Assembly (NCBI RefSeq): GCF_018882465.1
Contig: NZ_JACVOK010000002.1
Location: 248,001 to 312,000, forward strand
Reading direction: 5' to 3'
Source of the DNA: Polynucleobacter sp. 73C-SIWE
GTDB lineage: Bacteria; Pseudomonadota; Gammaproteobacteria; Burkholderiales; Burkholderiaceae
DNA length: 64,000 nt
The notes under the pieces are model-generated. The model worked only from the letters and a program-made list of their open reading frames with translations. It did no database searches and was not told the DNA's origin. The position numbers and the translations under genes were made by a program. Below, one piece after another: positions 53,550 through 63,791 of the stretch (position 1 is the first letter of the stretch; each line of letters opens with the position of its first letter).

Positions 53550-55571
53550 ATGGCAAATGCTTCTAACAAATCTGCAAATGCATTATTCACAGATGCTTGG
53601 TATGGCGAGCCAGCAGAATCTCATGCTGCTGGCGTTTTACAAATACTCCAAACACTTAACTTGGATGACGCCACATTAACGGCTGCAAGCAATATTGCTC
53701 GCACGCATGGCAAAGATGCTCTCAGTAAATTCATTGGCGAAGAACCTGCAAAGCTCTTAATTGGTTATCGAGGCTTACGCCAGGCTCAGGGAAAGCTCGT
53801 TCGTGATGATGGTGGATTAAGTGTTACCGGCCAAGAAGAGATGTTACGCAAGATGCTTTTGGCATTTGGTGATGATTTGCGGGTTGTCTTGATCTATCTT
53901 GCTTCGCGTCTACAAACCCTACGTTGGGTTGCGCATGAAAAAATGACCATGCCTGCAGCTTGGGCGCAAGAGATTCTTAATATTGATGCTTCCTTGGCAA
54001 ATCGCCTGGGTATCTGGCAGATGAAGTGGGAGATGGAGGACTTGGCATTTAGAGCTATGTCGCCAGATACTTATCGTGATATCGCCAAAATGCTAGATGC
54101 CAAACGAATTGAGCGTCAATCATTTATTGATCGTATTGTTTTGCAGCTTCAAGACGAGCTGAAGACGGCGCAGATTGATGGTGAGGTTCTAGGTAGACCA
54201 AAACATATCTATAGCATCTGGAAAAAGATGCAAGGCAAGTCACTCGACTTTGCTGATCTTTATGATGTGAGGGCGTTTCGTGTTCTAGTGGCAGATGTCA
54301 AATCTTGCTATGCAGTCTTAGGTATCGTCCATAACGTATGGCAACCAGTGCCACGTGAGTTTGATGACTACATTGCGCGCCCTAAGCCTAACGGCTATCA
54401 ATCACTGCACACCGTGGTGATGAATGAAGACGGCACAGCTTTTGAAATTCAGGTGCGTACACAAGAAATGCATCAACAGGCTGAATATGGTTTAGCAGCG
54501 CATTGGCGCTACAAAGAGGGCGCCTATATTGGAATGGCTACACCACCCAACCCCACCAAAACGACTAAACCTAGCTCTGCCCATCAGCAAGGTACACATA
54601 GTGCTGAGGTTGCTTATGAACGGCAGATTGCTTGGGCACGACAACTGATTTCCTGGAAGGAAGATGCTTGGGAGCAGCTTAAGCATCATGAGATCGATGA
54701 TCACATCTATGTACTTACACCACTGGGTAAGGTGATTTCACTAGAGAAGGGCTCAACTCCAGTTGACTTTGCCTATGCAGTGCATACCAGCCTCGGGCAT
54801 CGTTGTAGAGGTGCGCGAGTAGATGGTTCGATGGTGCCTTTGGAGACTTCATTACAAAATGGTCAGACTATTGAGATCATTGCCGTAAAGCATGGTGGCC
54901 CTTCACGAGATTGGATTAGTCCTGATAAGAACTACTTACGCTCACACAGAGCGAGATCTAGAGTGCGCGCTTGGTTCAATGCACTTGATGACGAGGAGGC
55001 AGGGCTTGCCGCAAAACCTGTAGAGAATAAAACAGAGGTCAGTACCGAAGAAAAAGCTCCCGTACCAGAAATTGTTCTCCGCAATAGCACTCGCAAGAGT
55101 GGACAAAGTGGCGATGTCTTAGTAGTTGGCGTAGATTCTTTGTTGACGCAGTTGGCACGTTGTTGCCGACCCGTACCTCCAGATTCAATCGCAGGCTTTG
55201 TGACGCAAGGTAGAGGAGTCTCGATTCATCGACGCTCTTGCAAGACTTTTAGAGGTCTTTTGGAGAGAGCTCCAGAAAGAGTGATTCAAACTGCGTGGAC
55301 TGCTAATGCCAACTTAGCCGCAGACAATGATCAAAAGCGGGTGTTTCCGGCTGATTTGGTGGTGACTGGCCTAGATCGACAAGATCTCATGCGCGAACTC
55401 TTTGAAATTCTGACGCGGCAGGGGGTGCATGTCATTGATCTCCGTAAATCCGCTAAAAAGGGCCTCGCTCAGATCCTTTTAACAGTTGAAGTGAAGGATT
55501 CTGAAGTATTGCGCCTTGTTCAAAATAGCCTAGAAGAGGTTAAAGGGGTCACCCAAGTACGCCGCCGGTGA
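53550..55571 (+). CDS. relA: GTP pyrophosphokinase RelA (synthetase-type)
   Basis: 673 residues from the ATG at 53550. The synthetase domain carries the EFDD motif at residues 270-273, the RelA (not bifunctional SpoT) version of this loop, and PKPNGYQSLHTVV. TGS follows (VITPLGK-type, here VLTPLGKVISLEKGSTPVDFAYAVHT), then a zinc-finger region with CCRPVPPD and HRRSC, and a C-terminal ACT domain. The N-terminal hydrolase domain lacks the HD motif, so it should not hydrolyse (p)ppGpp. It is shorter than E. coli RelA (744). It would make (p)ppGpp on stalled ribosomes. tRNA-Val follows directly. Confidence 0.93.
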   Translation: MANASNKSANALFTDAWYGEPAESHAAGVLQILQTLNLDDATLTAASNIARTHGKDALSKFIGEEPAKLLIGYRGLRQAQGKLVRDDGGLSVTGQEEMLRKMLLAFGDDLRVVLIYLASRLQTLRWVAHEKMTMPAAWAQEILNIDASLANRLGIWQMKWEMEDLAFRAMSPDTYRDIAKMLDAKRIERQSFIDRIVLQLQDELKTAQIDGEVLGRPKHIYSIWKKMQGKSLDFADLYDVRAFRVLVADVKSCYAVLGIVHNVWQPVPREFDDYIARPKPNGYQSLHTVVMNEDGTAFEIQVRTQEMHQQAEYGLAAHWRYKEGAYIGMATPPNPTKTTKPSSAHQQGTHSAEVAYERQIAWARQLISWKEDAWEQLKHHEIDDHIYVLTPLGKVISLEKGSTPVDFAYAVHTSLGHRCRGARVDGSMVPLETSLQNGQTIEIIAVKHGGPSRDWISPDKNYLRSHRARSRVRAWFNALDDEEAGLAAKPVENKTEVSTEEKAPVPEIVLRNSTRKSGQSGDVLVVGVDSLLTQLARCCRPVPPDSIAGFVTQGRGVSIHRRSCKTFRGLLERAPERVIQTAWTANANLAADNDQKRVFPADLVVTGLDRQDLMRELFEILTRQGVHVIDLRKSAKKGLAQILLTVEVKDSEVLRLVQNSLEEVKGVTQVRRR

Positions 55572-55589
55572 TAAACTCTATGGCTGTAT

Positions 55590-55666
55590 AGGCTCGTAGC
55601 TCAGCTGGTTAGAGCACCACCTTGACATGGTGGGGGTCGTTGGTTCGAGTCCAATCGAGCCTACCA
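55590..55666 (+). tRNA. tRNA-Val (GAC anticodon)
   Basis: 77 bases with full cloverleaf: acceptor AGGCTCG pairs with CGAGCCT, then ACCA with encoded CCA. The D arm is GCTCAGCTGGTTAGAGC. The anticodon loop TTGACAT gives GAC, read as valine. The T arm is GTTGG-TTCGAGT-CCAAT. It lies 18 bases after relA. Confidence 0.96.
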
Positions 55667-55692
55667 ACGAATAAGACCCAATGGGGAAACCC

Positions 55693-55730
55693 AAGGCGCG
55701 GATGCCCATAAGCTGCCGCGCTTTATTTTT
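55693..55730 (+). terminator. Rho-independent terminator after tRNA-Val
   Basis: AAGGCGCGG (55693-55701) against CCGCGCTTT (55716-55724), with a 14-base loop, followed by ATTTTT. It would end the relA/tRNA-Val transcript before thrS. Confidence 0.75.
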
Positions 55731-55777
55731 AGGTCATAGTAGTAAAACGGAAGTTCAGTAAATAAGATGGAGTCATC

Positions 55778-57700
55778 ATGCTTGTAGTTACTCTGCCCGA
55801 TGGATCAAAACGTGAGTTTGAGGCCCCAGTTCGCGTAGCGGATGTTGCTCAAAGTATTGGTAGTGGCCTTGCTAAAGCAGCCCTAGGTGGCATTGTTGAT
55901 GGCAAGATGGTTGATACCAGTTTTGTCATCGACAAAGATAGTCAACTCGCCATCATTACTGACAAGAGTCCTGAGGCGCTCGAGATCGTGCGTCACTCTA
56001 CAGCGCATTTATTAGCATACGCTGTCAAAGAATTATTTCCAGAAGCACAAGTCACCATTGGTCCAGTAGTCGAGAATGGCTTTTACTACGACTTCTCCTA
56101 TCACCGTCCATTCACGCCAGATGACTTGGTCGCCCTTGAAAAGAAAATGACTGAGCTCGCTAAAAAAGATGAGCCAGTCGTTCGTACCGTGATGCCACGT
56201 GATCAAGCTGTTCAATTTTTTAAAGATCAGGGCGAGAAGTACAAAGCAGAATTGATTGCTGCTATTCCGCAGGGTGAGGATGTGTCTTTATATGCAGAAG
56301 GCAAATTCACTGATTTATGTCGTGGCCCCCACGTACCTTCTACCGGTAAGCTCAAAGTATTTAAGCTGATGAAGCTTGCTGGTGCTTACTGGCGTGGCGA
56401 TAGCAAGAATGAGATGTTGCAGCGTATTTACGGTACGGCTTGGTTACATAAAGAAGATCAAGATGCCTATTTGCACATGCTTGAGGAGTCTGAGAAGCGC
56501 GATCATCGTCGCTTAGGTAAGCAACTTGATTTATTCCATTTTCAGGAAGAAGCGCCTGGCTTGATTTTCTGGCATCCAAAAGGATGGTCGATTTGGCAGG
56601 AGGTTGAGCAATACATGCGTCGCGTGTATCAGCAAGAAGGCTATCAAGAGGTCAAAGCTCCCCAAATTTTGGATCGCGCACTTTGGGAAAAGTCCGGCCA
56701 CTGGGAAAACTACAAAGAAAACATGTTCACGACTGAGTCGGAGAATCGTGCATACGCATTAAAGCCGATGAACTGTCCTGGACACGTACAGATTTATAAC
56801 TCTGGTTTGCATAGTTATCGTGAGTTGCCATTACGCTTCGGTGAGTTTGGGCAATGTCACCGTAACGAACCATCTGGTGCATTACATGGCTTAATGCGCG
56901 TGCGAGGTTTTACACAAGATGATGGACATATTTTCTGTACTGAAGATCAGATTCAGTCTGAAGTAGCCAACTTTGATAAAGCGGTCCGCGCCGTATACCA
57001 AGATTTTGGCTTTACTGAAGTTGCTGTGAAGCTTGCCTTACGTCCTGCAAAACGCGTTGGTGACGATGCGATTTGGGATAAAGCGGAAGAGGCTCTTCGA
57101 GGTGCTTTGAAGGCTTCCGGCCAAGAATGGGAAGAATTGCTAGGCGAGGGTGCTTTTTATGGCCCTAAGATCGAATATCACCTGAAAGACTCCATTGGGC
57201 GTACTTGGCAGTGTGGCACGATTCAGGTGGATTTCTCGATGCCGGCCCGCTTAGGTGCTGAATATGTGGCTGAGGACAATAGTCGTAAGACCCCGGTCAT
57301 GCTCCACAGGGCAATTGTGGGCTCTTTAGAACGTTTTATCGGCATTTTGATCGAAAATCACGCTGGAAACATGCCAGTTTGGCTTGCTCCTACCCAGGCA
57401 GTGGTCCTCAATATCTCTGGAAATTCTGCTGCATATGCACAACAAGTGCAGCAATCGCTGAAAAAACAAGGGTTTAGAGTCGAATCCGATTTGCGGAATG
57501 AGAAAATTACGTATAAAATTCGAGAGCACGCATTACAGAAGATCCCATTTTTGCTAGTTGTAGGCGATAAAGAGTCTGAAAGTAATACGGTGGCCGTTCG
57601 TGCCCGTGGCGGAGTGGATTTAGGCGTTATGCCTCTTGATGCCTTCGTTGCCCGACTCCAGCAGGATATATCCCAGAAAGTCGGACCCGAGCCTAGCTAG
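55778..57700 (+). CDS. thrS: Threonyl-tRNA synthetase
   Basis: 640 residues, full length. A TGS domain opens ([18 protein letters not shown]), then the editing domain with [16 protein letters not shown], and the class II catalytic core with the zinc-site [10 protein letters not shown], motif 2 FRNEPSG-type (here [22 protein letters not shown]), motif 3 [19 protein letters not shown], and the anticodon-binding domain. It charges tRNA-Thr. A GGAG site precedes the ATG. infC follows after 42 bases. Confidence 0.98.
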   Translation: MLVVTLPDGSKREFEAPVRVADVAQSIGSGLAKAALGGIVDGKMVDTSFVIDKDSQLAIITDKSPEALEIVRHSTAHLLAYAVKELFPEAQVTIGPVVENGFYYDFSYHRPFTPDDLVALEKKMTELAKKDEPVVRTVMPRDQAVQFFKDQGEKYKAELIAAIPQGEDVSLYAEGKFTDLCRGPHVPSTGKLKVFKLMKLAGAYWRGDSKNEMLQRIYGTAWLHKEDQDAYLHMLEESEKRDHRRLGKQLDLFHFQEEAPGLIFWHPKGWSIWQEVEQYMRRVYQQEGYQEVKAPQILDRALWEKSGHWENYKENMFTTESENRAYALKPMNCPGHVQIYNSGLHSYRELPLRFGEFGQCHRNEPSGALHGLMRVRGFTQDDGHIFCTEDQIQSEVANFDKAVRAVYQDFGFTEVAVKLALRPAKRVGDDAIWDKAEEALRGALKASGQEWEELLGEGAFYGPKIEYHLKDSIGRTWQCGTIQVDFSMPARLGAEYVAEDNSRKTPVMLHRAIVGSLERFIGILIENHAGNMPVWLAPTQAVVLNISGNSAAYAQQVQQSLKKQGFRVESDLRNEKITYKIREHALQKIPFLLVVGDKESESNTVAVRARGGVDLGVMPLDAFVARLQQDISQKVGPEPS

Positions 57701-57742
57701 GGGTAGAGCGGTTTTTATTGTTTTTTTAAAGGAATTAAGAAG

Positions 57743-58267
57743 ATCGCTACTGAAAAATTGCAGCGCATTAACCGGGAAATTACTGCTCCTGAAGTGCGTT
57801 TGATTGGAATTGATGGAGAGCCCATCGGTGTAGTTAAGTTGAGTGAAGCCTTGGCTGCAGCAGAAGAGAAAGAGACCGATCTGGTTGAAATTGCTCCGAC
57901 AGCTGAACCACCTGTAGTCCGTATCATGGACTTTGGCAAATTCAAATACCAAGAAGCCAAGCGTCAGCATGAAGCCAAGCTGAAGCAAAAAGTGATTCAG
58001 GTGAAGGAAGTGAAATTTCGTCCCGGCACAGATGATGGTGACTATGGTGTAAAGCTACGCAATCTAATCCGCTTTTTGGAAGATGGCGATAAGACAAAGA
58101 TTACGTTGCGGTTTCGGGGTCGTGAAATGGCTCACCAAGAAATCGGAGCAAGAATGTTGGAACGTTTGAAGTTGGATTTGCAAGAGCATGGCCAAGTTGA
58201 ACAGTTTCCAAAAATGGAAGGCCGCCAGATGGTGATGGTATTGGCCCCCATTCGTAAGGCTAAGTAA
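57743..58267 (+). CDS. infC: Translation initiation factor IF-3, apparent AUC start
   Basis: 174 residues. [23 protein letters not shown] and the interdomain [23 protein letters not shown] are family signatures, and the C-terminal domain ends [11 protein letters not shown]. It keeps ribosomal subunits apart and checks the start codon. There is no ATG, GTG or TTG in the right place. ATC at 57743 (reading [12 protein letters not shown]) lies 9 bases after AAAGGA, so I use it. IF-3 genes often use AUU or AUC, through which IF-3 represses its own synthesis. A TTG at 57758 would remove conserved residues. Confidence 0.93.
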   Translation: MATEKLQRINREITAPEVRLIGIDGEPIGVVKLSEALAAAEEKETDLVEIAPTAEPPVVRIMDFGKFKYQEAKRQHEAKLKQKVIQVKEVKFRPGTDDGDYGVKLRNLIRFLEDGDKTKITLRFRGREMAHQEIGARMLERLKLDLQEHGQVEQFPKMEGRQMVMVLAPIRKAK

Positions 58268-58394
58268 CTAGGTTCTACCTGGTTCTTATGTAGGGAGGCA
58301 CTGAAAAGTGCTGGCAGTTTGAAGTGCTTCTGGGTACAGGAAGAGTAACCGTCGGTTACCACCTATGTTGCACAAGTAAATGAAGGGGTGCTTT
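58268..58394 (+). promoter_or_regulatory. Structured leader before rpmI-rplT, candidate L20 autoregulatory region
   Basis: The 127-base gap has three perfect hairpins: GCACT-GAAA-AGTGC (58298-58311), GAAG-TG-CTTC (58321-58330), and GTAACC-GTC-GGTTAC (58345-58359). L20 represses its own operon by binding such leaders in several bacteria. None has a T tract, so they are not terminators. The match to a named L20 leader is not shown here. Confidence 0.4.
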
Positions 58395-58592
58395 ATGCCC
58401 AAGATGAAGAGCAAGAGTAGCGCTAAGAAGCGCTTCACGGTTCGCGCAGGCGGAACGATTAAACGAGGTCAGGCTTTCAAACGCCACATCCTCACCAAGA
58501 AGACCACAAAGAACAAGCGTCATTTGCGTGGTTCCACTGAAGTTGCGAAAGCTGACGTTAAGTCAATTCGCTCCATGCTTCCTTACGCTTAA
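58395..58592 (+). CDS. rpmI: Ribosomal protein L35 (bL35)
   Basis: 65 residues, the standard size. [25 protein letters not shown] is split here as a lysine/arginine-rich tail plus the [14 protein letters not shown] block. It belongs to the large subunit. The frame has an earlier ATG at 58380, but the ATG at 58395 gives the family N-terminus with GGGGTG upstream. rplT follows after 25 bases. Confidence 0.97.
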   Translation: MPKMKSKSSAKKRFTVRAGGTIKRGQAFKRHILTKKTTKNKRHLRGSTEVAKADVKSIRSMLPYA

Positions 58593-58617
58593 CCTCAGAC
58601 TAGATTAGGAGAATTCA

Positions 58618-58983
58618 ATGCCAAGAGTCAAACGTGGGGTTACAGCGAGAGCCCGTCATAAAAAAATCACTGATGCCGCAACAGGTTACCGCGGTCGTCG
58701 TAAAAACGTATTCCGTATTGCTAAGCAAGCGGTTATGCGTGCTGGTCAATATGCATATCGTGACCGTCGCAATAAGAAACGTGTATTCCGCGCTTTGTGG
58801 ATTGCTCGTATCAACGCGGCTGTACGTGAGCATGACATGACCTATAGCGTATTCATGAATGGTATGAAGAAAGCATCTATCGATCTCGATCGTAAAGTTC
58901 TTTCTGATATGGCCATTGCTGACAAACCGGCTTTTGCCGCTTTGGTTACTCGGATCAAATCCGTAGTAAACGCTGCAGCTTAA
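58618..58983 (+). CDS. rplT: Ribosomal protein L20 (bL20)
   Basis: 121 residues. The basic tail [17 protein letters not shown] and the [25 protein letters not shown] block are the L20 signature. It binds 23S rRNA early in assembly of the large subunit, and in several bacteria represses its own operon. An AGGAG site precedes the ATG. Confidence 0.98.
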   Translation: MPRVKRGVTARARHKKITDAATGYRGRRKNVFRIAKQAVMRAGQYAYRDRRNKKRVFRALWIARINAAVREHDMTYSVFMNGMKKASIDLDRKVLSDMAIADKPAFAALVTRIKSVVNAAA

Positions 58984-59011
58984 TTCTTAGTTTCTAAAAA
59001 ACTAAGCTGCA

Positions 59012-60058
59012 ATGGTTTCTCTCGACCAAATTGTCGAGGATGCTAAACGTGATTTCCTCGGAGCTGCCGATGCGGCGGCTCTGGAGGACGCGAAAGCCAA
59101 GTATCTCGGTAAGTCAGGTGTTCTCACTGAGCGTTTAAAAGCGCTTGGTGGAATGTCGCCTGAGGAGCGCAAGAGTGCTGGCGCCCAAATAAATCAAATC
59201 AAAACCCAAGTAGAAGCTGCATTACAAGAGCGTCGCCAAGCTTTGGCTGATGCCGTATTAATGCAACGTCTTGCGGCGGAGTCAATCGACGTTTCTATGC
59301 CTGGCCGTGGTCAAGCGGTAGGTAGCTTGCATCCTGTGATGCGTACTTGGGAGCGTGTTGAAGAGATCTTCCGCTCAATTGGTTTTGATGTAGCTGATGG
59401 CCCTGAAATTGAAACCGATTGGTTTAATTTCACTGCCTTAAATAGTCCTGAGAATCATCCTGCGCGCTCGATGCAGGATACTTTTTATATCGATGGCAAA
59501 GATTCCAATGAGAAGCCTTTGTTATTGCGCACGCATACCAGTCCGATCCAGGTTCGGTATGCAAGTGAGCATGTCAAGAAATATGCCAACGCTGATGTAA
59601 TGCCCCCAATTAAGGTCATTGCACCCGGTAGAACGTATCGCGTTGATAGTGATGCTACCCATTCACCTATGTTCCATCAAGTTGAAGGTTTGTGGATTGC
59701 AGAGAGTGTTTCATTTGCTGATCTGAAGGGTGTGTATACCGATTTCTTAAGAACTTTCTTTGAAACAAATGAGCTGCAAGTGCGTTTCCGTCCATCCTAT
59801 TTTCCGTTCACTGAGCCTTCTGCTGAGATTGATATGGCCTTTGGCAGCGGTAAGCTTGCTGGTCGCTGGTTAGAAATCTCTGGAGCAGGGCAAGTTCATC
59901 CAAACGTATTGCGCAATATGGGGATTGACCCAGAGCGCTATACCGGATTTGCCTTTGGCTCTGGTTTAGAGCGCTTAACCATGTTGCGTTACGGTGTTGA
60001 TGATTTACGACTTTTCTTTGAAAACGATTTGCGTTTCTTAGCGCAGTTCCCTGCATAA
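59012..60058 (+). CDS. pheS: Phenylalanyl-tRNA synthetase alpha subunit
   Basis: 348 residues. A coiled-coil N-terminus is followed by the class II catalytic core with [41 protein letters not shown], the motif 2 region [21 protein letters not shown] and motif 3 [17 protein letters not shown]. It forms an alpha2beta2 enzyme with PheT, whose gene follows after 27 bases. It starts 28 bases after rplT. Confidence 0.98.
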   Translation: MVSLDQIVEDAKRDFLGAADAAALEDAKAKYLGKSGVLTERLKALGGMSPEERKSAGAQINQIKTQVEAALQERRQALADAVLMQRLAAESIDVSMPGRGQAVGSLHPVMRTWERVEEIFRSIGFDVADGPEIETDWFNFTALNSPENHPARSMQDTFYIDGKDSNEKPLLLRTHTSPIQVRYASEHVKKYANADVMPPIKVIAPGRTYRVDSDATHSPMFHQVEGLWIAESVSFADLKGVYTDFLRTFFETNELQVRFRPSYFPFTEPSAEIDMAFGSGKLAGRWLEISGAGQVHPNVLRNMGIDPERYTGFAFGSGLERLTMLRYGVDDLRLFFENDLRFLAQFPA

Positions 60059-60085
60059 CAATATTTTTAAATCTTAGATCGCGCT

Positions 60086-62542
60086 ATGCAATTTTCTGAA
60101 TCTTGGCTCCGTCAGTATGTGAACCCATCGCTAGATAGCGATGCACTGGGTCATGCAATGACGATGGCTGGTTTGGAGGTTGAGGAGCAGCATTCAGTTG
60201 CGCCTGCCTTTACTATGATCGTAGTGGCGCAGATTCTTTCTGCCGAGCAACATCCCGATGCCGATCGTTTGCGTGTTTGCAAAGTGGATGCTGGTACTGG
60301 CCAAGAATTGCAAATCGTTTGTGGGGCACCGAATGCGCGTGCTGGTATCAAAATTCCTTGCGCCCTAGTTGGTGCTGAACTGCCACCAGCAGAAGCAGGT
60401 GGTAAGCCATTCATGATCAAAGTAGGTAAGCTGCGTGGCGTAGAAAGCCAAGGCATGTTGTGCTCTGGTCGCGAACTTGGTCTTGGTGATGATTACGAAG
60501 GCATCTTAGAACTGCCAGTTGATGCACCAGTAGGTAAAGATATTCGTGAGTACCTTGATCTAGACGATCAAATATTTGTGATTAAGTTAACCCCTAATAA
60601 AGCGGATTGCCTCTCTCTGATAGGAATGGCAAGAGAAGTCTCAGCAATTACTGGAGCTGCACTTTGTGCTCCCAAATGGAATCCACCAGCAGTATCTATA
60701 CAAGACAAACGTAAAGTCACAGTAGAGAGTAAAGAACTCTGCGGCCGTTTTGCAGGCCGCGTGATTCGTGGCGTTAATCCACAGGCAAAAACACCTGATT
60801 GGATTATTCAGCGTCTATGTCATGCTGGCCAAAGAAGTATTTCTCCATTAGTAGACCTGTCTAACTATGTGATGTTAGAGATGGGTCAGCCTACCCACGT
60901 ATTTGACATTGATAAATTGAATGGCGATATCGCCGTTCGTTGGGCTAAAGCAGGGGAAACTCTGGAGTTACTCAATGGCCAAACAGTGACTTTGCAAGGC
61001 CCAGATTCTGCGGGGAAGATGCAGGATGCTGGTGTGGTTGCTGACCAATCTGGTCCAGTAGCCCTTGCAGGCATTATGGGTGGTAATCACTGTGCTGTTT
61101 CTGATGACACTCAAAATATTTATGTAGAGGCAGCTTATTGGTTGCCTTCAGCCATTCAGGGTCGTGCCCGTCGCTTTAATTTCAGCACTGATGCAGCGCA
61201 TCGTTTTGAGCGTGGCGTCGATCCGCAAAATACCGTCAATTGCCTTGAGTATCTTTCTTCACTCATTCTTGAGGTATGTGGTGGTCAAGCAGGTCCAGTG
61301 GATGACCAGGTTTTAAACGTACCAGAGCGTAAGACAGTGAAAATACGTTTGGCTAGAGCTGAAAAGGTGATTGGCATTCCATTGAGCAATGACATTGTTG
61401 TTGATGTATTTAAGCGTCTTGGTTTTGAATTCAAGCAAGAAGGTGATGTTTTTGTTGTAACACCACCAAGTTATCGTTTTGATATTGAGATCGAAGAAGA
61501 CTTGATTGAAGAAGTTGCACGCATGTATGGCTTTGAGAATATTCCTGACATACCTCCAGTTGCAGCATTAAAAATGAGTGCAAAGGCAGAAGCTAAGCGT
61601 GGCATTCATTTGTTGCGTCAGCGTTTTGCTCTCCAGGGTTATCAAGAAGCGGTCAATTTCGGATTCACTGATCTTGAAAGTGAAAAGCGCCTTACTGGTG
61701 TTGCGCAGAAAGATGTTATTGCCGTTCTCAATCCAATTGCTAGTCAATATGGCGTCATGCGCAGCACTTTATGGGGTGGTTTGTTAAGCAACCTCAAAGC
61801 CAATTTAAATCGTGGCGCAGGGCGTGTACGTTTGTTTGAAGCTGGCCGTGTGTTTCACCGCGATTCCAATGCGCAAGAGCAGCCTGGTAAGGTTGCGGGC
61901 TTTCATCAACCCCAGAAAGTGGGCGGCTTAGCTTATGGTGCGTTTGTTCCAGAACAGTGGGCAAGTGCTAATCGAGCGGTTGATTTCTTTGATGTGAAGG
62001 GTGATCTCGAGCGAGTTTTAGATCCACTCCATTTTGTTACCGAGGCTGCACAACACCCAGCATTGCATCCAGGTCGTTCAGCGCAAATCTTTTTAAAAAC
62101 AGCTGTAGGAAAAACTGCAGTAGGTTGGATAGGAGAACTGCATCCCGGTTTGCAACAGTCTTATGAGTTGCCACAGGCCCCCGTTCTTTTTGAGTTGGAT
62201 TTAGACGCCATTAGAGATTTGGGTTTACCGCAACCAGAAGAGCTGAGTAAGTTTCCAGCTGTACAGCGTGACTTAGCTTTGGTAGTGAAACAAAATGTTT
62301 CTGCGCAATCTTTATTAGATGCCATGGCAGCAAGCAAGCAGAATTTTGTCCGTACTATCGAGCTCTTTGATGAGTTCAGGCCTAAGGCAGGTTCTAGCAG
62401 CATGGCTGATGATGAGAAGAGTTTGGCTTTCCGAGTTACTCTCTTAAATTCGCAGGAAACCCTGCAAGACCCTCAAATTGATGCAGTTATGGCGGCTTTA
62501 TTGGGCGCCGTAGAAAAAAAGTGCGCGGCCCGTCTGCGCTAG
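60086..62542 (+). CDS. pheT: Phenylalanyl-tRNA synthetase beta subunit
   Basis: 818 residues, full length. A tRNA-binding OB domain (VVAQILSAEQHPDADRLRVCKVD) comes first, then B3/B4 editing domain, B5 domain and the C-terminal ferredoxin-like anticodon-binding domain (FPAVQRDLALVV and ELFDEFRPKAG). It edits mis-charged tyrosine and binds tRNA. ihfA follows after 45 bases. Confidence 0.98.
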   Translation: MQFSESWLRQYVNPSLDSDALGHAMTMAGLEVEEQHSVAPAFTMIVVAQILSAEQHPDADRLRVCKVDAGTGQELQIVCGAPNARAGIKIPCALVGAELPPAEAGGKPFMIKVGKLRGVESQGMLCSGRELGLGDDYEGILELPVDAPVGKDIREYLDLDDQIFVIKLTPNKADCLSLIGMAREVSAITGAALCAPKWNPPAVSIQDKRKVTVESKELCGRFAGRVIRGVNPQAKTPDWIIQRLCHAGQRSISPLVDLSNYVMLEMGQPTHVFDIDKLNGDIAVRWAKAGETLELLNGQTVTLQGPDSAGKMQDAGVVADQSGPVALAGIMGGNHCAVSDDTQNIYVEAAYWLPSAIQGRARRFNFSTDAAHRFERGVDPQNTVNCLEYLSSLILEVCGGQAGPVDDQVLNVPERKTVKIRLARAEKVIGIPLSNDIVVDVFKRLGFEFKQEGDVFVVTPPSYRFDIEIEEDLIEEVARMYGFENIPDIPPVAALKMSAKAEAKRGIHLLRQRFALQGYQEAVNFGFTDLESEKRLTGVAQKDVIAVLNPIASQYGVMRSTLWGGLLSNLKANLNRGAGRVRLFEAGRVFHRDSNAQEQPGKVAGFHQPQKVGGLAYGAFVPEQWASANRAVDFFDVKGDLERVLDPLHFVTEAAQHPALHPGRSAQIFLKTAVGKTAVGWIGELHPGLQQSYELPQAPVLFELDLDAIRDLGLPQPEELSKFPAVQRDLALVVKQNVSAQSLLDAMAASKQNFVRTIELFDEFRPKAGSSSMADDEKSLAFRVTLLNSQETLQDPQIDAVMAALLGAVEKKCAARLR

Positions 62543-62587
62543 GTTTAGTATTAGGTAAATATCAAAAAGCTACAGAAGAGACTAGCA

Positions 62588-62911
62588 ATGACTGAATTAA
62601 TGAACAACGATACTGTTACTAAGAATGAGCTATCAGAAGCGCTCTTTGACCAGGTTGGTTTAAACAAGCGTGAAGCAAAAGACATGATTGATGCTTTCTT
62701 TGATCGTATTGGTCAATCTCTTGAGTCTGGTGTTGAAGTAAAGATTTCTGGCTTTGGTAATTTTCAGTTGCGCAATAAATCGGCTCGTCCTGGCCGAAAT
62801 CCCAAAACAGGCCAAATGATTCCGATAGCGGCAAGACGTGTAGTTACTTTTCATGCAAGTCAAAAGCTTAAAGATGTAGTGGAGTCACATGCTCGAGAAA
62901 ACCGAGTTTGA
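62588..62911 (+). CDS. ihfA: Integration host factor alpha subunit
   Basis: 107 residues, DNA-bending protein of the HU/IHF family. The [44 protein letters not shown] block is the beta-arm signature, with the proline that wedges into DNA in RNPKTG. The pheST-ihfA order is usual. The N-terminal MTELMNND and [23 protein letters not shown] match IhfA. The MerR-type gene overlaps its end by 23 bases. Confidence 0.97.
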   Translation: MTELMNNDTVTKNELSEALFDQVGLNKREAKDMIDAFFDRIGQSLESGVEVKISGFGNFQLRNKSARPGRNPKTGQMIPIAARRVVTFHASQKLKDVVESHARENRV

Positions 62912-63239
62912 TGCTAGCTCGGCACTGCCGAGCTCTCAACTTCCCCCAATACCGGCAAAGCGCTATTTCACAATTGGTGAAGTTGCTGAGCTATGTGGCG
63001 TACGTTCACACGTATTGCGTTACTGGGAACAGGAGTTCACGCAGCTTAGCCCTCAGAAACGTCGTGGCAATCGCCGCTACTACCAGCACCATGAAGTGGT
63101 GTTGATTCGTAAAATCAGAGCGCTTCTGTATGAAGAGGGCTTTACCATCAGTGGCGCTAGAAATCGCCTTGATGAAGTGCGCGGCGAGCTCCGCCTGCGC
63201 GATGAATTACAAGCGGTTCTGCAAATTCTGTCTAAATAG
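62889..63239 (+). CDS. MerR-family transcriptional regulator
   Basis: 116 residues. The N-terminal winged helix [44 protein letters not shown] has the MerR DNA-binding pattern. The C-terminal part is one helix without metal-binding cysteines. The start overlaps ihfA by 23 bases. This ihfA-merR-tRNA-Pro order is common in Betaproteobacteria. Its target and signal are unknown. Confidence 0.9.
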   Translation: MLEKTEFDASSALPSSQLPPIPAKRYFTIGEVAELCGVRSHVLRYWEQEFTQLSPQKRRGNRRYYQHHEVVLIRKIRALLYEEGFTISGARNRLDEVRGELRLRDELQAVLQILSK

Positions 63240-63264
63240 TTACTGATACAATTTTGTCTCTTGT

Positions 63265-63358
<94 letters not shown>

Positions 63359-63371
63359 AATTAATTCCAAG

Positions 63372-63791
63372 ATGAGCACACCAAATCACACACCTCAAAT
63401 ACATGAGCGAACCAGTTTCTTTGGCTTAGATATTCCTTTTCTGGATCATTTGGGCGTTGTCCCAGAATATGCTCAGGATGGTAAATCACGCATTAGTCTT
63501 GAGCTAAAACCAGAATTTACGAATAGTTTTCAGGTTGCCCACGGTGGCCTCATCATGACTTTGCTGGATTTTGCGATGGCTGCAGCGGCACGAAGTGCAG
63601 CAAAGCATGCCCTAGGCGTTATTACGATTGACATGACCACGAGTTTCTTGCGACCCAGTACTGGCAAGATCGTAGTGGAGGGTAACGTCTTAAAGGCTGG
63701 CAAAACTGTCAATTACTGTGAAGCAGTAGTTTTAAATGGCTCAGGCGAGATTACGGCTAAAGCCAGTGGCACTTTTACCCTCAGAAGGTAG
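63372..63791 (+). CDS. PaaI-family hotdog thioesterase
   Basis: 139 residues. A single hotdog domain with QVAHGGLIMTLLDFAMAAAARS, containing the HGG and catalytic Asp/Thr positions of the PaaI group, and VITIDMTTSFLRPSTGKIVVEG. It hydrolyses an acyl-CoA of unknown identity. The frame is open upstream into the tRNA (63297), which cannot be coding, so I use the ATG at 63372. It is the last full gene before the AT-rich region. Confidence 0.9.
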   Translation: MSTPNHTPQIHERTSFFGLDIPFLDHLGVVPEYAQDGKSRISLELKPEFTNSFQVAHGGLIMTLLDFAMAAAARSAAKHALGVITIDMTTSFLRPSTGKIVVEGNVLKAGKTVNYCEAVVLNGSGEITAKASGTFTLRR

